NCBI GenBank assembly: GCA_963580285.1
Contig: OY757020.1
Span: 97,591,497 to 97,655,496, forward strand
Length of the DNA stretch: 64,000 bases
Reading direction: 5' to 3'
Source: Lucinisca nassula
Lineage: Eukaryota > Mollusca > Bivalvia > Lucinida > Lucinidae
Numbering within the stretch: position 1 is the first letter of the stretch; the number at the start of each line of letters is the position of its first letter. Shown here in pieces: positions 53,819 to 63,938 of the stretch. A program made the position numbers and the translations under genes. The notes below the pieces were generated by a model. The model did no database searches. It worked only from the letters and a program-made list of their open reading frames with translations, and had not been told where the DNA came from.

Positions 53819-54541
53819 TCACGAACAATCTGTCAACATCCGTGCAACGATACGTTTCATCCAACACCTTGCTAACAGAGAAGTAGGATGTACACCGTCT
53901 TTGTAATTTTTAAAATTCAAAGACTTCCTTTGTTTACCCCCCTTTGATTTCCTAAACTTCAAAAGATCTATTTTAAAGCTAGGGGAGGCTACACAATGTC
54001 TATCATTAATTTCACGAATCAATTCATTAATGACAGAAATTGTTCGTGAAAGTTTCAAATCCTGAGAATGAAAAAAATCAGGATCTTTATGCCCTTTGGC
54101 CTTATTCCATGAAACGATGGAATAGTATGGAATTTCAAAGAAGACAATCTGAACTGATGGAAAATTGGAAACAAAGTTAAGATATTTTGTTAACTGACAT
54201 TGTATATAAGTAAAGGCTTTAAATTCATCTGAATGTCGCAGCTGGATAAATCTGCCAAATTTACAAGTCAAATCACAAGTGCCTAAAAATATGTAAAGAA
54301 CCAGCTGTCCATGTTGAAGAACTTTTTTAGATAAATTTCTATGTAACCAATTCAAATATCTCTGTAACTGAGCTCCGGATTCACAAATAATTTCAATGTT
54401 ATGATTAAATTCCTTTAATAAATCTACATGTGGTTTTAAACTAAAGCCCTTACTGTCAGACAACAAAATAGCATGCTTGTGTAGTCTCCCTTTGAAATCC
54501 AAATATTTATCTAAGTATTTTTCAATTTTAGCCTTACTCAT
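53819..54541 (-). CDS. SGNH-hydrolase-like ORF inside the Gypsy element, upstream of gag
   Basis: A 240-codon intact ORF lies between the leader and gag, about 460 bp before the gag start. It has the block order of SGNH/GDSL hydrolases: HAILLSDSKGF with Ser30 in the GDS position, ESGA with Gly56, FLGTCDLT at 86-92 where GxND is expected (Asn replaced by Cys), and KDGVHPT with Asp215 and His218. The candidate Ser-His-Asp triad is therefore kept and the oxyanion Asn is not. Esterase-like domains are known from ORF1 of CR1-type LINEs, but such an ORF is not part of the standard Gypsy plan. Its role is unknown: it may be an enzyme, or a binding domain that has lost activity. No signal peptide or membrane segment is seen. 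Confidence 0.7.
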   Translation of the reverse strand: MSKAKIEKYLDKYLDFKGRLHKHAILLSDSKGFSLKPHVDLLKEFNHNIEIICESGAQLQRYLNWLHRNLSKKVLQHGQLVLYIFLGTCDLTCKFGRFIQLRHSDEFKAFTYIQCQLTKYLNFVSNFPSVQIVFFEIPYYSIVSWNKAKGHKDPDFFHSQDLKLSRTISVINELIREINDRHCVASPSFKIDLLKFRKSKGGKQRKSLNFKNYKDGVHPTSLLARCWMKRIVARMLTDCS

Positions 54542-55936
54542 TTAAAATATTTTTTTAAAGAAATTAATGAAGTTGTTGACGGTATAAGCACTATATTGTC
54601 ACAGAAAGCAAGTAATCTAAGTCTGCAGTTGCAGTTATACACTGTGTCTAATACACACTAAGTTAATTTCAAAAAAAAAAAATCAATCACAGATGCACAA
54701 AAAAAAATTCAAAGTCAAATACACAACACAATTGAAAGAAAAAAAATCACAAGTTCAGCCAACTGCAGTTGCAGCTATACAAGTTGACTTGATTGCTCAA
54801 CTCAATTGAGTAATATAACATAAACTTACTTAAACACTAAAGCCTAAGCATAAATAACAACAATGTAAATTCACGTACAAAAAATAGTCACAAAAATGCA
54901 GTTGCAGTTATATAACATTCATGTTATACCATGATGTTATAACATGATGTTATATATGATGCTATGTTATAGCAGTATGCAATGCTATAGCAGTATGCTA
55001 TGTTAAATCAATGTTTCTATGTCACACAAGTGTAACACACGACGGACAATGATAACACCAAAGTGCAGTTGCAGTTGTAGTCAGACAGACGGACGGACGG
55101 ACAGACACGAGAACAAACTCATATCTATTTCCAAGTAAAATTGAAAAAATAAAGTTCCTACCTGTCTGTTGTACCTTATCTTTTGACTACTGTTTTCTGT
55201 GACATTATTGTACTTAAGAACTATTCAGGAAACAACGAGTACCTACAACAAAATATGAATAATAAAATTCCAGAAAATTGAAAGTGAATGAGAAAAAAAA
55301 TGATCAAGTTAAAATCACGCAGTCACCACATCCATCCTGAAACTGAAATATTAGTCGGTTAGTTAGTGAGTGCAGAAAAAAACAGAAAGTCGAAAAATTC
55401 ACAAATATCTATGACTATTTTCCCACTGGGTTTTTTTCTGTACTATCGTCAACACAGAAAAGTTAAATTTTTAACAAAAATGTGTGACGACAATACTGTG
55501 CACAAATTTGTACTATTTGACTAATAGTATGAATAAATAAGCACAGCTTGAATATTCATACAAATATCACAGATTCACTACACATAACATGACATATATA
55601 GAAAAAAAACATAAAACATAATATATAGAAAAATTCCAAAAACCTATATAATATATAGGACAATTCAAATCACATATATATTATATAGTAAAATTTCCAC
55701 AATATATATATTTCACATATATAGCAATATATATATGAAATACATATATAATATATACAATAATTTAAACACTGTATATAATATATAGAAAAATATAATC
55801 AACATATAAACATCACAAATGACATGTCATTCATCACACGGTGGATATAACATGTATAAATATTAGGATTTATGAAAAATCCTTAAATCACTGGAGAAAA
55901 AAAATCACTGGAGAAAAAAATCACTTATGAAAAAAT

Positions 55937-56017
55937 CACTGGATATGCCAGTGTCCATGAATAAATCACTGGAAATACCAGTGTCCATGCAGATGAAAAT
56001 CACTGGCCATTCCAGTG
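55937..56017 (-). repeat. Three CACTGG-N5-CCAGTG stem-loops in the leader
   Basis: The inverted repeats lie at 55937-55953, 55967-55983 and 56001-56017, each followed by TCCAT. Stems are identical and loops differ (ATATG, AAATA, CCATT). They lie about 190-270 bases from the 5' LTR, where packaging or dimerisation signals are expected in retroelements. Confidence 0.65.
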
Positions 56018-56184
56018 TCCATAATTACACGATAAGACGGAGAAAAAAAAATTGTGTGCACACTTAAAAAAAAAATGGCCATATCTTCACCACTAACACA
56101 TGAAGTGACACAAGTTCCAGCATGGTCATGATGATGATGATGACAGAACCTTGAAGATTGTAGCCCAGAACACCCCTATAGTAA

Positions 56185-56207
56185 GTTCGAATCTGTAGTG
56201 GGTGCCA
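56185..56207 (-). promoter_or_regulatory. Putative tRNA primer-binding site
   Basis: Two bases inside the 5' LTR the minus strand reads TGGCACCCACTACAG and onward to TTCGAAC, which complements the 3' CCA end and T-arm (GTTCGAATC) of a tRNA. The match would span about 22 bases with perhaps one base missing. I did not identify the tRNA. Confidence 0.65.
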
Positions 56208-56209
56208 TG

Positions 56210-57290
56210 TGTCGCCGGGTGAGCACCAGGGGTTTAAAGACTAACCCAACAACGATTAGGACTGAGGGTTTAATGTTAATTGATGAAAAAGGGTGTCCTA
56301 CAAACAAACAAACACGATTGACAATACACTATTTACATGACATTACAATACAAAATAATACATGTACTGCTATATATGTAGTAGTACAATAATTATTTAA
56401 CCACCATTAACATGGATGAATGACAGCAGTAGACATTTACAGGACACAGTACTCAACATGACACACTCGACAGGGATGAAATGCAGGGATGAGTGGGGAT
56501 TTTGGGCCGTGAATACACCCGTAAATGCACCCCGAGCCAGATGAAAGGTTGACAATGAAGATGGCGGCTTAGGGGGAACTCTGAAGCATGTGAAGAATCT
56601 CATGGCAATGGAATTCTGACACATGTTGAGGCAATAGAGCACTCGAGAATAAAGTTACAGAATAAGCTAGGGAAGAAGCCCTAATAAGCTTACGCTGTAT
56701 TGTGTGAATGCAAATAGCATGGCGAAAGGTTCAATAGTAAAACATGAACAACAGCGGAAATATGCAAGTAAGCGCAAAATGGCAAATTACAGAATATGCA
56801 CAATATTTAGAATAAAGAACAGGGAAAGAGCAATAAAATAAACTAGCTAAGGAACAAGAAATTCATACCTGGCTATGACATCTTTAAATAATACTACCAG
56901 ATAGACAATGACTGTCTATCAGAGATAGTATTGTGGTGAGCCGGTTGAGCCAGTTGAGCAATTGAACTGCTCTCTTTGCTATCTGAAGTCCAACTGACTT
57001 GACGCGGTAAAATTTGTGCTGAGAAGTGTGCAGAAGGTCACATGCAGGGTTAGAGAATTAAAACAGCCAACCATACACAAGCATTCACCCTGGCAACGCT
57101 AAAAACATGATAATGATAGGTTAAAAACAAGATATTTACCGTTACTGGCATTTAAAGCATGCCAACGTGTTTCGGTTCTAAATTTATTACAAAGTGAAGG
57201 TCATTACATCAAGCTAGTGACCTAGCTACCGTGCGTCGGAAACGCGAAACACAGAACCGAACCGAACCGAAAAAAACTACATCTATGACA
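56210..57290 (-). repeat. 5' LTR of the Gypsy element (1081 bp)
   Basis: It matches the 3' LTR almost base for base, with about five substitutions seen, for example TTAATTGATG versus TTGGTTGATG. It carries an extra segment of about 97 bp after GTGCTGAGAA and an extra GCGAAAC near its edge. It should contain the element's promoter. Confidence 0.92.
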
Positions 57291-57294
57291 AGTC

Positions 57295-57824
57295 TGTTCA
57301 GTGTTATAACTTTTTTTTTAAAAAAAACACACATATATAAATATATAACTAATAAAAGATATACCGGAAACTCCTTATACTGGAAACGGGCGTATCCAAC
57401 TATATTAATTCTTTTCGGCATATAAAGCTTATACACCCAAGGCATATTTTTGGTCGCATAGAACTTTTTCTAATCGCAGCAGAAAATAATTTGCTCTCAC
57501 GACTGCAACTCTGTAAGACAATAAGATAACACACCCATGCGACATACATGTGTAGTGCATTTTTTCACATCCACACAATGGCTACTATAAGATCTGTTAT
57601 GTGGAAAAATCTTGCTGCCAGAGCTAAAAACAGAAATGACTGAACTCAGTGATCCACATGACTTCTGCAAGTCACATTTTGAAGGCAGATGGGCGATTCA
57701 GGGCTATCTTGGTCCTTTGTATTTATTTTATTTTTAATCGATCGGCTTTCTTGTCCACTGGAGCAGATTCCGCCCAGGCTACACGACAGAACAAGTTGTA
57801 TGTAACTTGATATGTACAACTTTT
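57295..57824. other. Unassigned sequence right of the Gypsy element
   Basis: No repeat family or exon was recognised. I looked on the minus strand for an upstream methyltransferase exon and found none with recognisable motifs. Confidence 0.4.
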
Positions 57825-58095
57825 GTTTCATATTCCTTTCAGGGCTACACGGTAAAGCTTGATATAAACAACCTAAATCCTTATAATAAATCCTACCCAC
57901 TGTCCCGTTTAAAATGCCTAAATGCAGACCCCTGATGCAAATGAAATATGTCCCCTACCAACCTTTGTTTCATATTCCTCCCAGGGCTACACGGTAAAGC
58001 TTGATATATTCAACTTAAGGATCCTTAAAATAAATCCCACCCACTATCCCACCAAACCGCCGAAATGCAGACCCCTGATGCAGATGATATGATTA
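57825..58095. repeat. Tandem duplication of about 135 bp
   Basis: TTTCATATTCCTTTCAGGGC with CTACACGGTAAAGCTTGATA occurs at 57827 and 57967, and AAATGCAGACCCCTGATGCA at 57919 and 58063. The two units are clearly related with small differences. Confidence 0.7.
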
Positions 58096-58574
58096 TTCCG
58101 TAACACCTTGCTGTGCAGATTAACTGCAAGAACGGGTGGTTACCCAAGAGGGAAGGCAGAGTGGTCATTTATTTGTTTCCATTTCTTGCTCTGACTGCAT
58201 CTTATTAAATGGAATGAACCGTTTTAGCTATTTTAGTAGGGGTCAACTAAAAACAGATGGTGAGGTTTGAATGAAACTGGTTCAAAGGTCTACGAGGAGC
58301 TGTCTTAGAAGAATTTTTCTTTCTTCTTTTTCAGCACTAGTGGTCATCTATTTCATTGGAGCAGACTCGTTTTAGCTTAATAATATTTAGAAATTTTTGC
58401 ATGTATCATGGCAACATGCCAGTGAAATTGGAAATGAATTGGTGTGTGAGAATAGATGGGGTTGTCACTTAAAGAGTTTGGTGGCCGTCTTTTTCATACA
58501 GGGATGTTCAGTATACAGGCTTGGTGTACTTGATGTTATATACGGTAAAACTGGTTTGCAGGGTATATTTTTTT
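58096..58574. other. Unassigned, possible diverged tandem-core repeat
   Basis: GGTCATTTATTTG / GGTCATCTATTTC and GAACCGTTTTAGC / GACTCGTTTTAGC recur about 150-165 bp apart (58165 and 58333), suggesting two old units of a core repeat like those at 8802-12091. Confidence 0.4.
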
Positions 58575-58920
58575 TTTTTTCTTGTTTCTACTCAAAAACA
58601 TAGATTGTGGGTGCTCTTTAGAACCGCCTCGCTGAAAGTCGCTAATGTCTTTTTGTTTGGTTTAAAGGAGTAATTTTCAAACACACACAAGATACCTTTT
58701 TCTTGCATACCAGATGTAGATATAGATTGGGTTGCAGGGTGCTTCCGCGCAGAGCTAAAACCTGCCGATTTTCAGTACTGTTAAACAGCTTAGAAGGTCT
58801 AATGCTGCCCAGGACAATTGGTCCGAGTCTGAACATTTCTTAAACCGAAGTGGTGTCTTTGAGTGGTACAACTTTAAGCTATGCAGCCCGATCTATTTCT
58901 TCAAACCCGATGGGCGGGGG
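58575..58920. repeat. Half of palindromic repeat g and a rearranged SINE type D
   Basis: GATTGTGGGTGCTCTTTAG with AACCGCCTCGCTGA is a left arm of the palindrome family without its right arm. Further right, GCGCAGAGCTAAAACC (plus orientation, near 58758) and AGCCCGATCTATTTCTTC (minus orientation, near 58886) are pieces of SINE type D in opposite directions. Confidence 0.5.
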
Positions 58921-59236
58921 CTGAAGACCATGTTACTAAACACAAAATCTTTTTCAGCGCTAAAGGTCACATAGCTATCACTGACTTGTTGGTTTCGCAG
59001 TGAGGACAGCGTGTGGGGTAAAAGGTTTACTGTAGAATCTGGGCTTGAATCATGCATGTGTGTTGAGTTTGGCAAACAGAATAGGTCCAGATAAGACGCA
59101 ACCAAACGCCGTCTGGTGGGGTATATTCTGTTTGCTTAGATTAGAATGTAGTTCAATGTTTCCATTTCACTACATAAACCATGAAAGAAATGTTTTATAT
59201 ATTATATAACCTGTCTCATTGAAGGATCACACACAA

Positions 59237-59524
59237 TGTTTGTTTTTGTTTGATTTGAGGTTAACGTCCCCGTCAACACTGTATAGGTCATTTTGGAGAC
59301 GTTGCTTCCAATTTTGTGGGACTTTTACCCATGACATCTGAAGCCCTGTCGCCCAATGAAACCAATAGGGTTTATTAGCATGGAGGTCCGAATCGCACCG
59401 CTTTGCTTGGGCAGACTTAGATACACTAAGCGGTTTACCAGTACTCGTGTGCAGTCAGTTTCAGCTCTGCGTGGAAGCATCATGCAGCCCATCTATTTCT
59501 TCTAGCCCCGATGGACGAGGCCCG
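59237..59524 (-). mobile_element. SINE type D, near complete
   Basis: The tail GTTTGATTTGAGGTTAACGT is at 59242. The body includes GGTCATTTTGGAGACGTTGC, GCCCAATGAAACCAATAGGG and CAGCTCTGCGTGGAAGCATC, and it ends near GCCCCGATGGACGAGG. It has the same structure as the copy at 39588-39905. Confidence 0.72.
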
Positions 59525-61480
59525 TATCACACTCAATCTCACAATATGAGATATCAGATCTGATCCGATGTTCGTTAGAGCTGTTCGTTTCCTGGGACCA
59601 GTGGGTACTGATCTTCACCCCGGGGAGTCGTTCGTTTTTACAGTACTCATGTGTGTGTGTGTGTTTTTTGTGTTTGTTTTTTTTGTCTTCAAGTGCCGTC
59701 GATGGAGAATGTGCTTCTTGCTGACGCGCGTAGAAACAATGTGGTACTATTGTGGAATTCGAAAGTGTGGCTTTTCTGTGATCTTGTTGAAGATCTGGAT
59801 TTATCATTGTACTAAGATGTGTGTGCAAGTATTTTAGTGCCTTGTGTTTTAGTACTTTATGAATGATCTGATAGGATAGATTAATTTTGGATTATGTCAA
59901 AACCACTGAGAATTACATTATTTTACAGTATCATCTTTTTGCTGCCACAGAAATACTTTGTTGTTATAAAATTTACATTGTAATTATTCTGTACATTTTG
60001 ACCACTTCCACCCCTCATCAATCCATCGCATCATCTTCATCCTTCATCAGTCATCCTTCATCAGTCCATCAAAGTAGTGTTCCCTTTAGTTTAGTGCTAG
60101 GAACTTGGTATGCCAGTAATAAATTTCCCAACCCCTTTTTAACACGAGACCAAAGATACCCCTCCTCCCGAAGTTCCTTCCCCTGCTCTCGCCGAGTAGT
60201 AAATTTCCAGTTGTCTACTACCCTTTCCCCCTATTTTCAGTCCGTAACCGGTCCAAAATTTCTTCTTTGAATTCTAGACATCGCAAATTACGCTTAGTAA
60301 AAAAAAAAAAAACATATTTCGTTCGTATCAGCTTAGTCTCTTGCGCTGTCAAAATTTTCGGAAATTAGCGCCCATACCCGATCTTTCACGGATTCAGCCA
60401 AGTGGAAAATATAAGTAGTTGATATTCTACCTATGCAATTGTATCGCCGCGAAAGCCTAGTGGTTAGAGATTGTTTCTGTTGTAGAAGCATGGGCGAGGA
60501 CGCACGATTGACTCGCGGCTGAGGCATGTTTTTTTTTTTTTTTTTTTTTTTTTTTCATTTCAGGTTGCCTTATTTTTTTATTTATTTATTTTTTTTTTTT
60601 CATTTCTTTTTTTTTCTTTTATTTTGTAGTCTCCTGCTAATTTTTTTAATATCTAACGTGTTCTATATGGTACTTTTATGACAGAAAAACTATTTTTCAT
60701 GTTAAACAGGTATCAGTCAAGTTTTGCGGTTTCTTTTAGAGTTTCGAACTAGAGAAACGCGAATCCTTTGGTTTAGTGTAGCCTTCCTGAGTCAGAAATA
60801 AATAAAACGTTTCGAGTACTATCCAGCTTGCATTTTCCCGACTGACCCTGTCTACAGTAATAAATTAATGGAACCGGTTTCGTTATTTTTCCCGTTTTTG
60901 TGGACAGTGCAAATGTTGGACATCAAGGGTAAGTTTAAACGTTTGGAGTATTAAACTCTTTGCTACATTAACGCTGCGTTCTGCGAATATTCAGTTTTTC
61001 GATATTCACTGTTTTGCAAGCTGTACGTCGTGTTTTTCGCGATCTCTATCAGCAAACTTTGAATTTTTACTTTCTCAAAAGAAAAAGAAAAAAATAAAAG
61101 CATTTTGAATGAATTCGTAGAGTGTGGTTAGATTTGCTTGGTTGAACTAGTTAGGTGTGATTTTTTTTTTTTTTTTTTTTTGTCCTGAAAAAAGAAGAAA
61201 AAATATCACGGTGTTACAGTGTCTAATAGCAGTGTGGCGTATTCAGAGTTGGCACAACTACGTCAACAAAGGGAGTTCGTAGAACAGGTCCATTTCCATT
61301 TGATGTGAGTTTAATGTTTCTAGCAACCTTTATACTTAATAAAAAAAGCGCAAATAAACACACACACAGTGGTATAGGCTGTACCGCACTTAAATTGTTG
61401 GCGTGTGCTACAGTGTGACAGTACAGTGTGGAAAACAAATGTTGTGTCCTTTCATTTGATGTGAGTTTATTATGTCCTAT
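59525..61480. other. Unassigned, possible 5' part of a retroelement
   Basis: No gene was recognised. AATAAATAAA near 60800 and a change of character near 60860 could mark the end of an LTR belonging to the gag-like gene downstream, but I could not find its partner. A weak tRNA-like segment (TAGTGGTTAGAGATTG near 60460) and long poly-T runs (60530-60600) are present. Confidence 0.3.
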
Positions 61481-61489
61481 ATAAAAAAT

Positions 61490-61920
61490 CACAGTGTTAT
61501 AAGTGCTATGGCGTGATTTTTTTCAAGATAAATACAATCACAGTGTTATAAGTGCACCGGTGGTTGTTCAAGAAGAAAAAGATCACAGTGTTTTAAGTGC
61601 TACGGCGTGATTTTTTTTTTCAAGAGCAATACAATCACAGTGTTACAAGTGCACCGAAGGGATTTGTTTTTGTTGTTCAAGAAGAAAAGGATCATAGTCA
61701 GTTTTAAGTGCTACGGCGTGATTTTTTTTTTCAAGAGAAATACAATCCCAGTGTTATAAGTGCACCGGTGGGATTTTTTTTTTTTTTGTTGTTGTTCAAG
61801 AAGAAAAAGATCATAGTGTTTTAAGTGCTATGGCGTGATTTTTTTTTTTTTTTTGAAGAAAAAAAAAGACAACACAGTGTTATAAGTGATACGGTGATAA
61901 TTATTTTTTCTCAAAGTGAT
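61490..61920. repeat. Alternating tandem repeat, about 110-bp period made of two half-units
   Basis: Two related half-units of about 55 bp alternate: AGTGTTTTAAGTGCTACGGC followed by GTGATTTTTT, and AGTGTTATAAGTGCACCGGT followed by TTGTTCAAGAAGAAAA. At least four pairs are visible. Poly-T length varies between units. It ends just before the gag-like frame. Confidence 0.8.
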
Positions 61921-61977
61921 TTTTTAAGAGTCACCCTGGCTAGTGTATAGGTAGAGTGAATAGGCGATAGAGTAAGA

Positions 61978-63111
61978 ATGGCAGATAGGCCGGACAGAAG
62001 TTTAAGACAGAAAGAGTGAGTACGTAGAGCGATAGAACGTGAGCGTCATGACCTCCGGAAGCAGCTAGAGAGGTTAAAATAGGAAAGAGAAGCTCGGTTG
62101 GGAGATACTGTGAGCCATTCACAACAAATACGTGTGAAGAATCTTTGGGATCTTCAAAGGGATCCAAGGTTGAACATGTCGTTTTCAGGCAATAATGTTG
62201 CTGGAAAGGATGTGGTTTCTTTAAACCCAGGTGATAAAGGCAAAAATAGCTTTGCTGGTAATCTGACACTGGATTCGAACGACAGTCCAGATGACAGAAC
62301 TTACAAAAGCTATAGAACTATAGGTTTTAAATATGAGAGAAGCTTTGCATCTAAATGCTTAACCCCAAAACCAATGGAACAGAAAGTTCTGGGTACAGAG
62401 GATACATTAAGAGCGGGATTGTCAAATGTAACAAAACAAGAGCAGAAGAACCAAGATATGCTGAATAGCTTACGCAGTATGACACAGCAACATTCGGAAG
62501 ATAGAAAAGGTGGGAAAACAAACAAAAAGGTAAAATGACAATGACAGTAGATCAAGAATTAGAGGAAAAGAGGACAATAGAAAGAATACGGGCTCTGCAA
62601 CATAAAGAAGAAATGCTTAATGAAAGAAATGTACGGAAAGAAAGACAGATGGCTGAAGCAGAGGCAAGACTGCTTGCATTGAGACAAATTGAAAGGAGCT
62701 TTGGCGAGGCTTTAAAGGAAAGAGATAGAATGTACAGGGAAGAACAAGATAAAATGGAAAGGAAAGATGCTATGCAAGAAGAGGAACGGGGGCTGATAGA
62801 AGAGCTCAGGCATAAGAAGAGGAGAAGAGATCATTTACTGAAAAGATGGAGGTCCTTTATCTTCAAGAATATCAAGTTAGGGAAGACATAGCGAGAAAGG
62901 GAAAAGAATAGTCCTGTCCAGTGCAGTGTCGCTTAGAAATGAAAAGGGAGGTAGTATCTATTCCAAAAGAGTCTCTCATATCAAGAAGAGGGGGTAATAG
63001 ACAGCAGAGAGGAACTGATTCTGATAGAAAAGATGATTACACAACTGAACAGGATGATAAAAGCATACGTAGTAATGAGCTGGATAGGAGGGAAGCCTAT
63101 TTAAAACGGGT
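61978..63111 (+). pseudogene. Retroelement gag-like gene with coiled coil, broken
   Basis: A frame starting MADRPDRSLRQKE at 61978 has in-frame stops near 62017 and 62080 and continues open to 62538. The next frame (62535-62891) overlaps it by four bases (ATGA) and is strongly charged: ERNVRKERQMAEAEARLLAL and EEQDKMERKDAMQEEERGL, a coiled-coil composition. A third frame (62921-63111) continues with NELDRREAYLKR. It looks like the N-terminal part of an LTR-retroelement Gag. No protease or RT of the same element follows because an RT-element fragment begins at 63112. Assignment is by composition and context only. Confidence 0.45.
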
Positions 63112-63938
63112 TGATGGGTACGAATTGCGCACCTCTTGTGGCTGATCTGTTCTTGTATTGTTATGAAAGAGACTTCATGTTGTCGCTTTCCATTGAAAAC
63201 CAGTCTGAAATTATTGAAGCTTTTAGCCCCACTTCTAGATATTTAGATGATTTATTAAATATTGATAATACCTATTTTGATGGTGTAATCAGTCAGATTT
63301 ACCCCCCAGAACTTCAGTTAAATAAAGCAAGTTCTTCTGATACAGAGGCCCCGTTTTTGGATTTACATCTATCTATTGTAGATGGGTTGGTTTCGTGCAA
63401 AATTAATGATAAACGCGATGACTTTGATTTTGAGATTGTAAATTTTCCTTTTTTGGATGGTGATGTTCCTCCTGCGCCATCCTATGGCGTTTATATTTCG
63501 CAATTAATTCGATTTGCTAGAGTGTGTAGTCATGTAACTGACTTCAACACTCGTAATAAATTATTAACGGCTAAACTTCTTAATCAGGGTTATCGGTACT
63601 ATAAACTACGCAAAGCCTTTTCAAAATTTTATAGACGCCATTCTGATTTAATTTCAAAATTCAATATTTGACTTAAATCTCTACTGCAACAAGGTCTATC
63701 GGAACCCGAATTTTGTGGTGACTTAGTATATAAATTCAGAAAAATATATAACTGCAATGACTTCAGCACCCAATTTCGTAAAATCATTCTTCGATATAAA
63801 AAGATTGGGTACAACATGAATGTTATACGACAGACTGCATGCATGGTAGTTAACCCAATCACGGTTGGCAACTTTGCTCCCCTCTTTAATTGCACGCCGG
63901 TGGGTCAGGCCTCAGATTCTATGATGGTTCCGACGTAA
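63112..63938 (+). pseudogene. Reverse transcriptase of the Penelope-like (?) element, C-terminal half
   Basis: The fragment begins abruptly at MGTNCAPLVADLF, just before the active-site block SRYLDDLLNID (YxDD). EAPFLDLHLSIVDGLVS and FDFEIVNFPFLDGDVPPAP follow. A single in-frame TGA (63669-63671) interrupts KFNI-LKSLLQQG, and the same frame then runs through EPEFCGDLVYKFRK and NPITVGNFAPLFNCTPVGQA to a stop at 63936-63938. No GIY-YIG endonuclease is visible before the stop. The C-terminal part matches 19565-19770. Confidence 0.78.

Larger units (their letters stand above)
54542..56209 (-). other. 5' leader of the Gypsy element with repeats and stem-loops
   Basis: About 1.7 kb without coding sequence. 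It contains four copies of TGCAGTTGCAGTTRTA (54624, 54764, 54897, 55074), a CAGACGGACGGACGGACAG microsatellite near 55083, a TATATAG-rich stretch (55580-55800), and three CACTGG-N5-CCAGTG stem-loops (55937-56017). The putative primer-binding site is at 56207 and leftwards. Confidence 0.7.
46160..57290 (-). mobile_element. Ty3/Gypsy LTR retrotransposon, 11.1 kb, nearly intact, with extra SGNH-like ORF
   Basis: The element is bounded by two LTRs and a 4-bp target duplication, AGTC, at 46156-46159 and 57291-57294. On the minus strand the order is 5' LTR, primer-binding site, leader of about 1.7 kb, SGNH-like ORF, gag, pol (protease, RT, RNase H, integrase), polypurine tract, 3' LTR. This domain order with integrase last is the Ty3/Gypsy type. 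Gag and pol have no stops or frameshifts, and the LTRs differ at only a handful of bases apart from two indels, so insertion is recent. It sits in an intron of the methyltransferase gene in the same orientation. Confidence 0.92.

Noticed and set aside
57295..59230. Upstream exons of the methyltransferase
   Set aside because: Minus-strand frames here show no methyltransferase-like sequence or convincing splice sites. The N-terminal exons may lie outside the window.
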